DNA of 64,000 nt from Tuctoria greenei (GCA_036927565.1 JAYESD010000009.1:166678929-166742928), one strand, 5' to 3'. Numbered from the stretch's first letter, positions 31,341 through 45,706 are shown. Numbers and translations: made by a program. Notes: generated from the sequence alone by a model not told the origin.

Positions 31341-34300
31341 GATTTTGATCATATGTTTTGTTAAGGAAAAAATTTGGAAAGCCATATGCTAGGTATGTTG
31401 GGCCACAACACAAGAGTCCAAAACCTTTTGTGTGGGTTCCCAGTGCCTCTTGACTAACATCAAAGGACCCAACACCACTTGGGTACCTAAAGTCAGGCTT
31501 AATTTTATTTTGTAGACATACTGCTCCGGTGGAACCAAGTGAGTTCTTGATAATGGATGCACAAATCATATGACCGGAGAAAGAAAAATGTTTGTAGAGT
31601 ATGAGCAACATAAAGATCCAAGTGAGGGAATTTACTTTAGGGACAATAGCCAAGGGAAAATCCTTAGCACCGGTAAAATTGCTATATCCCCTGATCACAT
31701 TCTTCCAAATGTTTTACATGTCGATTCACTTGACTATAACCTATTGTCCATATCACAACTATGTGACAAAGGTTATAATTATCTTTTCACTAATGAGGGT
31801 GTGACTGTCACAAGAAGAAGCAATGACTCAATTGCTTTTAAGGGTGTCCTCAAGGGAAAACTCTATCTTATGGATTTCTTCGCGGATAAAGCCCAACTTG
31901 ACACATTCTTAATTGCAAAAACCAACATGTGATGCCTTTGGCATAGAAGACTAGCCCATGTTAGGATGAGGAATTTGCAAAAACTTCTTAAGGGCGAGCA
32001 CATCCATGGTATAAAGAATGTTGTGTTTGAAAAGGATAGATCATGTAGCGCAGGTCAAGCTGAAAAGTAAGTTGGAGCTCAACATCCATCCAAGAACATC
32101 ATGACAACAACAATACCATCGGTCCAATCGCCTACATAAGCATTGGCGGTAACAAATATGGCCTTGTAATTGTTGATGATTTTTCACGTTTCACTTAGAT
32201 TTTCTTTTTGCATGATAAGAGTAAGACTCAAGGTGTCCTCAAGAAATACTTGAGGAGAGCTCAAAATGAGTTCTCCTTGAGGATCAAGACTAGAAGGAGT
32301 GACAATAGCACCAAATTCAAGAACACTCAAGTTGACGAGTTTTTGGATGAAGAAGGCACCAACCATGAGTTCTCGGCCCCCTACTCCCCTCAACGTAATG
32401 GGGTGGCCGAGAGGAAGAATAGGACTCTCATTAAGATGTCAAGAACAATGCTTGATGAATACAAGACGTCGGACCGGTTTTGAGCAGAAGCAGTTAACAC
32501 CGCTTGCCATGCCATAAAACCGGTTGTATCTCTATCGCATATTGAAGAAGACGTCTTACAAACTTCTAACCGGTAACAAGCCTAATATTTCCTATTTTAG
32601 TGTTTTTGGGAGCAAATGCTATATTATCAACAAGAAGCCTAGGACCTCGAAGTTCGCTTCAAAGTCCGATGAGGATTTCTTGCTTGGTTATGATTCAAAC
32701 ACTTACGCTTATCGTGTTTTCAACAAATCTTCCAGAATTGTTGAAGTAGCACGTGGCGTAGTGTTTGATGAGACTAATGGCTCCCAAGTGGAGCAAGTTG
32801 ATCATCATGTGCTAGATCAAGAAGAAGCTCCACAAGTGGTTATAGGAAGGAGGACACTTGGATATATTCGACCACAAGAACAACCTCAAGACTCAAGTGA
32901 TCATCCCACACATCAAGCAAACTCTTCCTCAAGTAATCAAGCTCAAGACCCTCAAGATGCGCTTCAACAAGATGAAAATGGAGGCCTCAATCAAGTGGGA
33001 GATGAAGAAAGTGAGGGAGAAGATGATGAAGTTCCAAGAACTCAAGCACCACACCTAAGAGTACATCAAAGTGTTCAACGGGACCATCCCATTGGCAACA
33101 TCCTTGGAGACATCACCAAGGGGGTAACTACTTGATCTCGTGTTGCAAACTTTTGCGAACATTACTCTTGTTTCTTCTTTGGAGCCTCACAAGGTTGAAG
33201 AAGCACTACGATATTCGGATTGGGTGATGGCCATGCAAGAAGAGCTCAAAATTTTTGAAAGAAACCAAGTATGAGAGCTCGTGAACAGGCCAAATGCAAA
33301 TGTTGTGGGCACCAAGTGGTGTTACACAACAAACAAGATGAGCACGGCGTGGTTACAAGGAACAAAGCACGACTTGTGTCCAAGGGGTACTCACAAGTCG
33401 AAGGTTTGGATTTCGATGAAGCCTTTGCCCCCGTAGCTAGGCTTGAATAAATTCGTATATTACTTGCCTTTACTACTCACCATGATTTTAAGCTATACTA
33501 TATGGACGTCAAGAGTGCATTCCTTAATTGTCCAATCAAAGAAGAGGAGTATGTGGAGCAACCCCCCGACTTTGAAGATCAATACTTCCCAAACCATGTC
33601 TACAAATTGTGTAAGACTCTCTATGGCCTCAAACAAGCTCCTAGAGCTTGGTATGAGTGTCTTAGAGACATTCTAACTCAAAATGGTTTCAAAATTAGGA
33701 ACATCGATTACACTTTATTTACTAAATATTTCAATGATGATTTGTTTGTTTGTCAAATATATGTCGATGACAATATATTTGGTTCTACTAGCAAAACTTT
33801 TTTGTGATGAGTTTTCCAAGATAATGACTAAAAGGTTTGAGATGTCCATGATGGGGGAATTGAAGTTCTTCCTAGGTTTTAAAGTGAAGCAACTCAAGGA
33901 AGGCACATTCTTTAGTCAAACGAAGCACACACAAGATATACTCAAGAAGTTTGACATTGACAAAGCCAAACCCATCAAGACTCCAATGGGAACCAGTGGG
34001 CACCTCAACCTTAATGATGATGGTCCAAGTGTGGACCAAAAGGTATATCACGTTCCATGATAGGTTCATTGCTTTACTTATATGCATCTAGGCCTGATAT
34101 ACTGCTAAGTGTTTGTATCTGTGCTCGATTCCAAGCTGCTCCTAAGATGTGTCATTTGACCACCATTAAGATAATTCTTAGATATTTGGTTCACATACCG
34201 AGCCTAGGACGTTGATACCCCAAGGGCTCTAAGTTTAATCTCATTGGGTATTTTGATGCGGATTACGCGGGATGCAAAGTTGATAGAAAAAGTACCTTTG

Positions 34301-34406
34301 GGACTTGCCAATTCCTTGGTAGATCCCTAGTCTCTTGGTCCTCCAAGAAACAAAACTACATTGCTCTTTCCACAGTCGAAGCGGAGTATGTCGCCATCGG
34401 AAGTTG
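31341..34406 (+). mobile_element. Ty1-copia pol relic, unit 2
   Basis: Copy of 8745-11810 with the same stops and frameshifts. Differences include GAGG for GAAG near 31616, AAG for AAT near 32287, GTG for ATT-type change near 33143, and CAATCAAAG for CAATGAAAG near 33536 (Met to Ile in the RT region). YVDD is at about 33762. Its left neighbour is the gypsy-type LTR piece, not the native copia 5' part. Confidence 0.9.
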
Positions 34407-35226
34407 TCCCACAATAAGAAGTGGGCTGACCTCACGGGGCTAAATCCTCCTCCGCTGCCACAACTGACCGACCTGTTCGATGAGCCGGAGTACGCCTTCT
34501 ACTTCCACCAGCAATCAAGTGAGTATCATCTCTTATGTTGAAAAACTTGGACTAAAAACGGGATATGGTGCATCCTCTCCACCACAGAGCCTGCAGAAAG
34601 GAATATCGACACAGAGGCTTCCAATGCTGATGGTATAGCTGTGATTGTGGCCTACCTGCGCAAGGCGGTAACAACACCCCTCGCTATCCACAGCAACCTG
34701 CAGGCTGCCTCAACCGGACTCTGCCGCAGGCCAGACCAAGAAGGTGGCTTTTGACATATTTTCAGCGACATTCACCCAAATGGATGCTCCACCGACGACC
34801 ACAGGCAACAATCGTGTAAAGCTCTTTGTCATGGACGAGCTCCTTGTGGGAGCTGACTTTGGGCAGGAGAAACACATTGACCTATGGTTCCTTGAGAACT
34901 ATGGAAATGCCGCCAGGTGGGAACTGTGCCACCGGGTTGCTACACCATGGGGGCCTTATAGTCATGGAAACCATCAGAGCCTTTGAGTCTGCTAAGTATG
35001 GTCGCGGTGGCTGATGAACAAGACAACATCTTACTTGGAAACAACCACGGTTTAGCAGCGTATAATGGGAACAGTAATGAGATAATAAAGACCATCAACT
35101 TAGTGGGGACGCCGGACAACAACATATATGTCATTGTGTCGAGGCACGTGTTTCAGAGCAAACCTCATGCTTCACCCTCATTTCTCCACAAGGCCTGCCA
35201 CTGATATGCCCTTTGTTCACTTCTAA
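34407..35226 (+). pseudogene. F-box relic A, unit 2
   Basis: Copy of 11811-12630 with the same truncation, stop and indels. The copia RNase H fusion upstream is identical. Confidence 0.85.
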
Positions 35227-35703
35227 TGCTATGTTCCTGGATCAAAATAAATGCTTAACTATGCATCTTTTTCAGATCTGATGTTCACAACACATACTCT
35301 TGTTACATTTAACCCTAGTGGTGATGTCTGTCTGGCTACATTTATTTGTGTGTGGATTGTGTTTATTGGGGTATCAATAAAAAATAATGATGTTTTATGA
35401 GTTAATTATGTGAGCTTATGCAATTGATGTATGATTACTTTAATTATCTGGTCATAACATCATGCTAGTTAGGCAATCTGGAACCACACCACCCGGTGGT
35501 GACTTCGAGTTGGAGCTGCATATTACGTGATTGCATGTTGTTTTGAATCCTGTCAGAGTTCGTCGGTATAACATAGTCTCTAATCACTGCAAAACCGAGT
35601 CTTTGATCTGCCTAGTTTGGATGGGTGACGGAACTGTCAGGTCAATCATTAGCTCATCATTCGCCTACTAGCTAAATTTCATGCTCTACTTCCGCATATT
35701 CTG

Positions 35704-36051
35704 TGTTAGACTAATCAAGTCGTTGCGGATCAGTATGTTTTAGTCAAATAAGTAGGTTAGCCAGGTGTGAGGCTTCCGTGCGCGCTGTGCATGTAGCGTG
35801 TGTGGGCATGAGTACCGTGTATGCCGCGAGCATGGGGTATGGCATGACGTGATGCCTGTCTGTTTCGTGAGCTGAACGTGGAGCGGGCACTTCGAATCGT
35901 GGCGTCTGGGCAGCTCTCCCACGACCCCATCTTTTCTGTTGATCTCTGCATATAAATCAAGCACATCAGTCGTGTGTGGTTAGCACACGACAGAAAATCT
36001 TACGTGTGCTAAGCGTGCGTTCGAGCATTCAAGTGTTCTTCAATCCCAACA
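35704..36051 (+). mobile_element. Ty1-copia LTR, 348 bp, unit 2
   Basis: Copy of 13108-13455, with TATA box and TG...CA ends unchanged. Confidence 0.75.
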
Positions 36052-36053
36052 TG

Positions 36054-36066
36054 TGGCATCAGAGCC
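36054..36066 (+). other. Primer binding site for tRNA-iMet, unit 2
   Basis: TGGCATCAGAGCC, two bases after the LTR end, as in unit 1. Confidence 0.75.
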
Positions 36067-39000
36067 ACCAGTCAACAATCCCCGCGATCATGTCGAGCAC
36101 CGGTGAGGACTCATTGGGAATTTACATAGAACATCAAGCATAGTTGTGTGTGATCCAGTTCATCGGGAACTTATCCTTGTGGTTCAGCTTCACACATACC
36201 CAGGTAAGGTCGCAACATTCAAACATTAACTCATTTCCCATGCAAAACAAAGGTGGAACAAATCTGCTTCAGCTTCCCACCAAGCTCATATGATTTTTAG
36301 CAGATGATCAAGGTACGCATGCTGCATTCATCAAAGGATGATAACCAGATGATGCTAGGCTGATGTTTTCCGGTGTGTCTTGGTCTACCCCTACCGTATA
36401 TTCCACGGAGAGGTAGGTTATCATATCCTTGCATGTATGATCAATGGGTTGCATGTATGATTCCATGAGAGCCCTATATTTTGGACCTCTTTATCAAGAA
36501 CTAGCAGCAACCCGGGCTGTCATATTCACGTAAAAATTGGCGTTTAATAGAAATACATAATAAATGAACATGGTATATATAATAACACTTTCCTAATGAA
36601 ATGAAACATGACCTTTTTTTAATAAAATGGAAATGTAGATAAGAAATTTACGTTCAATCCGTGACATGTTTTAAATTTGCATGATTATTTATGTCACTCA
36701 AGAGCTATACAAAGGTACATTTGCATTTCTAGCTAATACGGTAACAAATAAGGGTAATAACACATCGTAAGGCGCACTCCATAAATATTTGAAACCAGAA
36801 GATAGACAGATGATATTAGGAACTACGGAACATGTTATCCTTACACAAGCAGAGAAACACTGAATTAGGAACTCCAAAGTCAATACATATACCACTGAAT
36901 GTCCATGAGCAGAGTCACTCCATCGACTCAGTCCAAAAGGATACCACAGCCTGGAACTGATAAGCAGATAATAAGCAATAGTGTTACACTTGTATACTCC
37001 TCCATAGATAACCAAACGGGCCTATGTACGCATTCCATTTTAGGTTCTCAAGATTCGATGCTAGACGACAGGTTGTCGGTAAACCATAGAAGCGAGGACA
37101 TTGCTATCGGATCATGTCCTTTTCTTTGGCAAGTAAGATGTTTTAATAAAAGCGTTTGATGTGCCATTAGATAACACTATACTACACATATTTGACCATT
37201 CAAAGTTTCCTGAGTTAGTAGAGACATTTTACGCTTTATCCTGCAAAATAATAATATAGATAATTTCAGACAACGACATAAACGTAGGAGAACTACTTAT
37301 TGTCTGATTTATGTTGTTGTTGTGCTTTCAGGTCCAAAGTACATAGGAAAATGATTTTATCCGATATTGCACATGGAAATATTCCAATATGTGATAAAAT
37401 AAACAAAGAAACCCCTCTTGAGAAAATTAATTTTAGTTAAATGAAGAAGTCTCTATGTTCAGCGAAATAAAGGCTAGTTGGTCATATCTTTAGATGGAAA
37501 GGTAAATTAATGGATTTTGAGAAGGATTAAATGCATTACAAATATGGTTTATCACAATAATGTGAGCACAAAAGAGCCTTTTGTTAAATATGCTTACTAA
37601 GCATGGCATTGAGTAGATCAGCAAGCTAATTAAACCTGAACATGGTTTTCTTCATGAAGATAGCCAATGGATTTGTAAAATGTAAGAAACCCATAAAACA
37701 AATTAAGGCACCTAGTGAGGAGACATCAGCACTCATGAACAAAAGCCTACGGCAGACCTTTTGGTGTACTGGAGAGTGTCAGGTCATCATTGAAGTTTCC
37801 AGCTCAGAACCAACCAAGGAGACCTCTCCTTATTGACATGGATGTTCATCATCAACAGAGACATCTTAAAATCTCATATGGTATTTTCCAACTAAATATG
37901 CATTTTGCAGGAAAATTATGTTGTGTGACACGAAGCATCACAAAAGCTACAACCAATGAAATTTCAGTAAGCACACCCATGACTAATTATGCTAAATGTG
38001 AAACTGCATCGATTGTGTCAGCATATTAGCAGCTGTCTTGTATAGGTACACAAAAGCGGTCGCATTGAAACTCTCAACATGTGATTATACCCAAGTAATA
38101 GCAAAGTTGATACAAGAATGACCCGACCTTCTCAACGTAGAATTGAATATCTAGATACACCGTGAAAACCCAGTGAATTAGATGAACAACACGTCGCCCA
38201 TGCAACACACCTTTCATCTCAAATTCAAAGAACAGTATGCAATGATGTTTGATACACTCGACCACGACGAAGTGGATGTATTGCTCCCACAACTCCCAGT
38301 GGAAAAGCAAGAACAGTCTACCGAAGAACATGTGATATTTGCAATAAATGAATCCCCTCCATTTATTCCTTTTCCTGCACTTGGAAAGTCCTTCAACACC
38401 TAGCAAGTATGTCTCCTACATGCTTGGAAGTCCTTGAACAGTTGACACCGGCCTTCCTGTCTCCCACGCCCTTGGAATGTCATTGAACATCAAGCACCAG
38501 CCTCCCTCTCTTCCACGCCCGTGGAAATTTCATGAACAGCTGGCACTGGCCTCCATTTCTTTCTTTATGATTCCATCATCATGTACATGTGCAGTTAAGC
38601 ATGCAATGTTGTAGTCTCGCCTCACATCCTCCAATGTTTTAAACTTTTATATCTAAGGACAAGCAAAATACATCCTTTAGATAGTAAACTACTCATTTAT
38701 TTAATAATTAAATCACTTAGGAACATATTCACTTTGTCTTGAAGTTTCCGTGCGTGTACTCATATTGGTGGTCCTTTATATGCAGTAGTCATGTTTTCAG
38801 CTTGCATACTAGGATCAGTAGGTGTTAGATAAGAATGTGAGGAACTTGTGAGATGCTCATCAAACTATGTGAATAGGAGACAATTTAGTCAAACTAGAGT
38901 GGGTGCAAAACTTCTGTTAGTAAGCATGTTACTTATGTGTTTTTTTTTCATTTTAGACAATAGAGAATTTGAGTATTTCAGTTTGTGTTGTTTCTATAAT

Positions 39001-40182
39001 TTATGCACCTAAACGACCATGGGATTCATGTTGAGATTTGATGTTTTTGAAATTTAATGATACATATCAGACCTACTATTGTTATTTTCATTCTTTATCA
39101 TGCAAGACTGATGCAAATCATTTCGTTAACAGGAAAAAAACATTTGTTAGAATTACAAAGACACCACAGCATAAATTTCTTCTGCTACTGCTCAGGAAAA
39201 CTTCGGCTCAGGAATGTTTTCATGGCGATGGCACAGTGAGAATATAAGTACATAGTGGTGGGGAGGCGGCGAAGAAATAGACCACAATGTGGATGCATTG
39301 TCCCGTAGCGGTGTTATAGTGAAATATTGTCTCTGATGGATGGATGAAAGACGAGCATTGCCCGAGGTATTTCCCATGACTCTGTAGTACTCTTTCATTA
39401 TGGAGATTTTGAAGCTCAAACCAAGAGGATAACCGTGTTTTTCACTCATAGTTTTCATATCTTCTGATATAAACTCTATCACAGTTCTAATTTAGAATTA
39501 TGAAAACGTCAAGTTTTTGTCATTGTTCTGCATCAACCGTGTAGAACAAATACTCTTATATGAATGTTGTTGGGGTAATCTCATGTTGCAGGGTTTGCAT
39601 TGTATTGCCCATTGCTCGATGGAGTTGTATTGTCCAACATAAGGATTATAGGAATCCGGAATAATAGTTATACACACACGGTACCTCTATACCGAGCTTC
39701 AGTGTAGGAGTTTTTGTTAGCATCGAGATAATATTCTATACATTTGATGTTTCAACACCGCCATCAATTGTCTTTATGTGGTACGACTCAGCAGATAAAG
39801 ATTTTTCTTCGGTGTTGATAATTTTTATCCAGTAAGCAGCTTAGTCACTCGGTCACAAGAGGATATTAATAAAAGCTAATAAGGAACACACCTAGGATAT
39901 GCTTATAAAATGTGAAAGTCCATGTCAATCTGTTTGGTTTTTGCATGAAACACGGAGAACTGGGTTTGTCAACGCAAAATCTTAGATTGTAACAGTAGAA
40001 GCTCACTGACCAAAATGCTAAAATGTCCCTAGTGTGTGACAAAAGATTGGATCCATACCAGTTTTGTGCATTTAAAATGGGATTTATCTTCAGCAACTTT
40101 GCCAGTACCCCATCACGCCCTCAGGTGAAAATGTGGCAAGTGACTTTACATTCATGTATGGAACTTGCAAAAAAAAATGGTG
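36067..40182. other. Gene-free stretch, unit 2
   Basis: Copy of 13471-17591, 5 bp shorter because of a 3-bp deletion near 38084 and a T-run of 9 in place of 11 near 38940. No gene recognised. Confidence 0.6.
38380..38554. repeat. Degenerate 48-bp minisatellite, unit 2
   Basis: Copy of 15787-15961 with no change in repeat number. Confidence 0.7.
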
Positions 40183-41353
40183 CATCAGGATTCGACAATG
40201 TTACAAGCACTATTGAAAAAAAAATTCTAGATACAAGTCAAAATATGAGCAAATCATTTATATATAGTGCAAACAATTTGGACGCCAAGCGCTCATCAGT
40301 GGTCCTTCAGTTCTACACACCGGCAACATCTCCAAACCCCTGCCGGCATTCGCCAAACAATTCTGGCTTTGACATATTCCATCACAAGGAACTCCTGGGA
40401 AACACCATTTAAAAGTCCAAGTCACCTTGCCTAGAATGCACAGATATAGGATGTTTCGACATGTGGTGGCGTAGACGTAGAAAGACAGCACAGGATGTTG
40501 CTCCGTCAGCATGGTGACCTGTCCTGCAAAACTGCCAGGAGGCACATCACCCAAAGAACCTGTGTCTGCAGCTTACAAAAGCATAAAAGAGCAGGGTTCC
40601 CTGTCCCTTACCACACTCCAATCTCTTTCTCTAGAAAACTGATTTCCTCTCATCTTTCCTCAAACCTAAGTTCCCCTCCTTCCTCCCTCCAGATCCAGAT
40701 CTTCCCTACTAGATCTGCCCTACCAGATCTGCTGAGGGAGCTTGCTGCGTCTGACTTCACGCCAATGCTGCTTGGAGAGCTGACGGTCAGGAACGAGGTG
40801 AGCAAAACCTAATAACCTGCATTGTCTCTCACCGAGTGTGCTCTATCCCTTATTGTTCCCCATCTCTTTCACAGAAAATTCATCTCATCTGTCCCCAATC
40901 CAAGCTCCCATCCACCCTCTGGATCTGTCCTTCTCTGTCCCAACAACAGGGGATCTTGCCGGGCCTGCCTCTGCGTCACTACCACACAGGAGCTCGCGCA
41001 ACCGACACTAGAGAACAAGGTGAGCCCAACCCTAACCGAGTTTCTTCTAGTTTCTCCATTTTGTTGTTCCGTTTCAGAAGCTAAGCGGTCAGAAATTGAA
41101 GTTAAATATTCCCCCCCCCCCCTTACTCTTCATCTAGCAGGATCGTGTGGGGAGCTTGCTGTTTGACCGATCTTCGCACTGCCACTCACGAGCTTGTGCA
41201 GCCACCGTTCAGGAACAAGAGGTAAGCCAAATCCTAACCCTAATCGAAATTCTCCATTTCTGCGATCTCGTTTAGAAGCTGGCAGAGGCAGATCCAGATT
41301 GAACATTTTTTTTTACTTTTTCTTCACCAAGCAGGAGATAGATTTGAGCAAAG
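40183..41353 (+). promoter_or_regulatory. Promoter and three-module leader of F-box gene B, unit 2
   Basis: Copy of 17592-18757. The C-run in intron 2 is 12 long (8 in unit 1, 9 in unit 3) and the T-run before the start codon is 9 long. Splice signals of the three introns are unchanged. Confidence 0.6.
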
Positions 41354-42585
41354 ATGGGCGGTGAGGAAGGAAGGCAGATCAAGCGGATGGAGTTGGAGCT
41401 CCTGGAACCTCGTCTCACCGAGGACAACATCAGGGAGATCCTAGTCCGCCTGCCGGCCAAAGACGTCGTCCGCTACGGCACCATCTGGAAGGCGTGGCGC
41501 CTCATCACCACTAACCAGGACTTCCTTGCCGAGAACGCACGCTGCCAACCGGCTGAGGTCCTCCTCTACAGGTACATCCCTCAGCTGCCATCCAGAGGAC
41601 GTTGGGCCACGGATGTCATGCTGGACGCGATCTCCGTCTCCGGCGACCTAGATGGCCGGTGTAGTGTTATCTGCTACCCTAAACCAGAAAATGGAGGGTG
41701 GCTCCTACTCGCCGTCTGCGATGGTGTCCTCCTACTCAAAAAGGCAGATGGCATATACAGCTTGTGTAACCCCACAACAAGGAAGTGGGCTGACCTCACA
41801 GGGCTTAATCCGCCTCCACCGCCACATCCGACTGACCTGTTCGATGAGCCAGAGTACGCCTTCTACTTCCACCAGCAATCAAGTGAGTATCGCTCTTATG
41901 TCGAAAAACATGGACTAGAAATGGGAAATGGTGCATCCTCTCCACCAGGGAGCCTGGAAAAAGCAATATCTACACAGAGGCTGTCAACGCAGATGGTATA
42001 GCTGCGCTTGTGCCCTGCCTGCGCAAGGCAGTAACAGCGCCCATGGCTCTCCACGGCAACCTGCACTGGCCGCCTCAACCAGACTCTGCCGCTGGCCAGA
42101 CAAAGATGGTCGCTTTTGACATATTTTCAGAGACATTCACCCAAATTGATGGTCCACCGACGACCACAGGCAACAATCGTGTAAATCTCTTCGTCATGGA
42201 CGAGCTCCTTGTGGGAGCTGACTTTGGGCAGGAGAACAGCATTGACCTCTGGTTCCTTGAGAACTATGGCAATGCCGCTAAGTGGGAACTGCGCCACCGG
42301 GTTGCCACGCCGTGGGGGCCTTATAGTCATGGAAGACCATCAGACCCTTTGAGTCTATTGAGTATGACAAACAGTACTGATGAACAAGGTAACATCATAC
42401 TCGGTAACAGTCATGGTTTAGTAGTCTATAATGGGAACAAGAAACAGACAATAAAGACCATCAACTCTGAGACGCTAGATAACATAAATGTCATTGTGTC
42501 GAGGCACGTGTTCAGAGCAAACCTCATGCATCACCCTCACTTCTCCACAAGGCCTGCCACTGATATGCTCTTAGCTCACTTCTAA
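41354..42585 (+). pseudogene. F-box gene B, one frameshift, unit 2
   Basis: Copy of 18758-19989 with the same 1-nt deletion at codon 180 (after 41892), the same 215-residue truncated product and the same Trp at residue 45. The lesion therefore predates amplification of the array. Confidence 0.8.
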
Positions 42586-43790
42586 TGCTATGTTCCTGGA
42601 TCCAAATAAATGCTTCTCTATTCATCTATTTCAGAACTGATTGTTCAAAACATATACTCTTGTTACATTTAACCTTGGTGGTGATGTCTGTCTGGCTACA
42701 TTTATCTGTGTGTGAATTGTGTTTATTGAGGTATCAATAAAAAGTTATGATGTTTTATGAGTTTATTATGTGAGCTTGATCAATGTGAAATGATGTGTTA
42801 TTACTTTAATCGTCTGGTCATAACACCGTGCTAGTTAGGCCATCTGGAACCACACCACCCTGTGACGATTTTGAGTTGAAGCGTAATATTGCATGATTGC
42901 ATGTTGTTTGGAACCTGTCAGAGTTTGTCGGCATAACATACTCTCTAATCACTGTAAAACCGAGGCTTTGATCTGCCTAGTTTGGACAGGTGACGGAACT
43001 GTCAGGTCCATCATCAGCTCATTCTTCGCCTACTAGCTAAATTGCATGTTCTACTTCCGCATACTCTGCAGGCGACTTGGCACTGCATCACCATGCACCG
43101 ACCTGCTCTATTTCTGCACCCCTACGTGTGTCTCCGGACTTTCTTTTTGGGACAATGCATGCCTACAGACTCATAGGATCATCTCTGTACTTATACAGCT
43201 ATCAAAGTGTTATTGAATTGGTCTCACACTCTGCGCGCCATATACCAGAAAAACCTAATTATTAATTCATATGAGGTGACCGGCGGATCTCACTAGCTAT
43301 GCGTCCCATGTACCACAAACAGGTTACAGGTAGACTACAAAAGCATGCTCATCATGAAACCTTAGGGCATGTTTGACATGGCTCCAGAACTGAGAGATGC
43401 TGCCAAACACCACAACTCCAAAACTCCACAAGGAGGTCCAACTCTAGGGAATTTATGGAGCTCTAGTTCATTTTTCTTGAAGTACCACTTTTTTTTTTCT
43501 CCAGCAACCGTAATTATATGATAGACCTAGTCGTGGAGTTCAAAGTTATTTACCCGCAATCGCCACTGGTTACACAAAAAAATGATTCGCTAGTTTTTCT
43601 TTTCATCTCTTCCAGAGACTCTCGGAAACACAGGACGGGCCCAAGGCAGGGCTCCGCCACTCGATGCGAGAGCTAGGGCACCACCGTGGCCTCCGTTTTC
43701 CCGCCACCCACCTCCCTCGTTTGCCCAATCCCGTTCGTCTCCTCTGCCTGGGACTTCGGCCATTTGCGGAAACCCTAGACGCAGGTGGTC
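42586..43790. other. 3' flank of F-box gene B, unit 2
   Basis: Copy of 19990-21194, with the empty CACTA site at about 43325. Confidence 0.65.
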
Positions 43791-44078
43791 ATGGCAGTCT
43801 CACTCTGCTTCAGCGCCTACCAGATGTTCCACACCGTGGGCGTCAACCTGCTGGAGTTGGGCATTGACCAGCAGGCTCCCTGCACGGAGGAGGCGCAGCG
43901 CTGCCAGCACACACTCGAGGATGCGGGGATGATGCTGGGGCTCGGCCTCGCGAGCACGGGAGCGGCCTGCCACGTCGCGCTTCGGGACGGGATGGCGCTC
44001 GAGTCCGTGGATGACCTCGCCGGGGACCACGATGTGCGGTGTGTACTGGAGTGGCTCGAGAAGGCCGAGGTGCATTGA
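43791..44078 (+). CDS. Hypothetical 95-residue ORF, unit 2
   Basis: Copy of 21195-21482, identical in translation as far as I can see. Function unknown; possibly an orphan first exon. Confidence 0.35.
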   Translation: MAVSLCFSAYQMFHTVGVNLLELGIDQQAPCTEEAQRCQHTLEDAGMMLGLGLASTGAACHVALRDGMALESVDDLAGDHDVRCVLEWLEKAEVH

Positions 44079-44463
44079 TAATATTCCTTGATTTATCATT
44101 GTTGTTAATCTTGCTGTCATAGAAACAGTGATTTTGCAATGTAAGAAATTAGGATGCTATATTTGTTGTTGTGTTTTTGTCAGCATGTAAGTAGTAACAG
44201 CATCATCTAGTTTTGGAATAGTGGAATGAAATCCTTCTCGATAGCCTATGTATGCTACACAATCTTTATGATATTTCTGATGATTCATATGTTCTCGAAA
44301 TAGGAAGCAGTCAGCCACATGATGCATCTGTTGTTTGTTCCAGTTAATTGCTGATCTGTATCGAACTCAATTTTTCTGTCCTATTTTACACCATCACAGT
44401 TGTGAAGGAACCACTGGGAAAACTCTACCTTCGAATCAAGTTTTGTCACAGTGGATACATTTC

Positions 44464-44671
44464 ATCATAGTGGGACGAGCTCCTCATTAGAGCTTACTTT
44501 GGGCAGCAGAAGAGCATCAACCTATGGTCCCTTGAGAACTATGGCAATGCCGCTATGTGGTAACTACGGCACCTTGTTGCCACACGATGGGTACCTTACA
44601 ATATTAGAATACAATTACTCCCTTTAATTCTCCTTGGTGTGTACGCGGCTGCTGATGAATAAGGATGGTAT
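44464..44671 (+). pseudogene. F-box relic D, unit 2
   Basis: Copy of 21868-22075, same lesions. Confidence 0.75.
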
Positions 44672-44672
44672 T

Positions 44673-45036
44673 TTTTGTCAAGATGTTAGAGCCATTCATC
44701 CAAATGGTTGGTCCAACCACAACCACAAGCACACTTGTGAAGTTGTTCAACATGGAGGAGATTCCGTGGGAGGTAACTTTGTAAACGAGAAGCACATTGA
44801 CCTTTGGATCCTTGATAGCTACGACAATGTTTCTTGGTGGCAACTGTGACAACGATTTGCCTTGTCATGGGGACCTTACATTATTGGAATATTGCGACTT
44901 CACCTGAGTCTGCTGAGTGTGGTTGCATCAAATGATGAACAAAGTAATGTCTTGCCTGGTTACAACCACAGTTAGTGGTGTACAGTGGGAAAAATGGAAA
45001 CAATGAAGACCATCCACTCCATGAAACACCTGACTT
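44673..45036 (+). pseudogene. F-box relic E, unit 2
   Basis: Copy of 22077-22440, same lesions. Confidence 0.75.
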
Positions 45037-45038
45037 GG

Positions 45039-45511
45039 TGGCCTTTACAACTTGTGCAACCTCACAATGAGGAAGTGGGCTAGACAAATGGACTATAAAT
45101 AGGAAATTGTGCATCCTCTTCACCGGAGAGGCTAAATTAAACCACATAACATCAACATGGACATTGCCAACGCTACTAGGATAACCATTATTGTGTCCTA
45201 CCCAGCAAGGCGAATATGACGCCTCTGGCTCTCCATGGCAACCTGCACTGGCTGCCTCAACCGGGCTCAGTCGCTCATCTGACCAAGATGATGGTTTTTA
45301 TATCTTTTTGGAGACATTAACCCAAAATGGATGGTCCTCTAAAAGTCATAGGCAACAATCTTGTGAAGTTGTTCATCATGGATGAGCTCATCATGGAAGC
45401 TAACTTTGGGTGGGAGGATTGCATCACCCTTTGATTCATTGAGAAATATGGTAATGCTAAAAGGTGGGAACTGAGGTACCGGGTTGCCATGTCTTAGGGA
45501 CCTTACTAGGG
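45039..45511 (+). pseudogene. F-box relic F, unit 2
   Basis: Copy of 22443-22915, with one substitution (ACATAACATC for ACAGAACATC) near 45146. Confidence 0.75.
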
Positions 45512-45640
45512 AAAACAGATGGTAATGTAAAAGATTTTTGACCGATTTGTGTAACTAGCTTGATCTATGTGTGAATAATGTTTGAGCAATTTATATGGTC
45601 AGCTTTATATTTGTGTGACTACCAGCTCTCATGATCCTAA

Positions 45641-45706
45641 GCTGACACAGATTGAAGTTAAATATCACCCCCCCTTGTTCTTCAACAGCGTGCGGGGAGC
45701 TTGCTG
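45641..45706 (+). pseudogene. Remnant of an F-box leader, unit 2
   Basis: Copy of 23045-23110, cut by the LTR in the same place. Confidence 0.7.

Noticed and set aside
31150..31698. Minus-strand 182-codon frame across the unit junction (also 53746-54294)
   Set aside because: It runs antisense through LTR and copia sequence and is open only because of the junction; no domain is visible.
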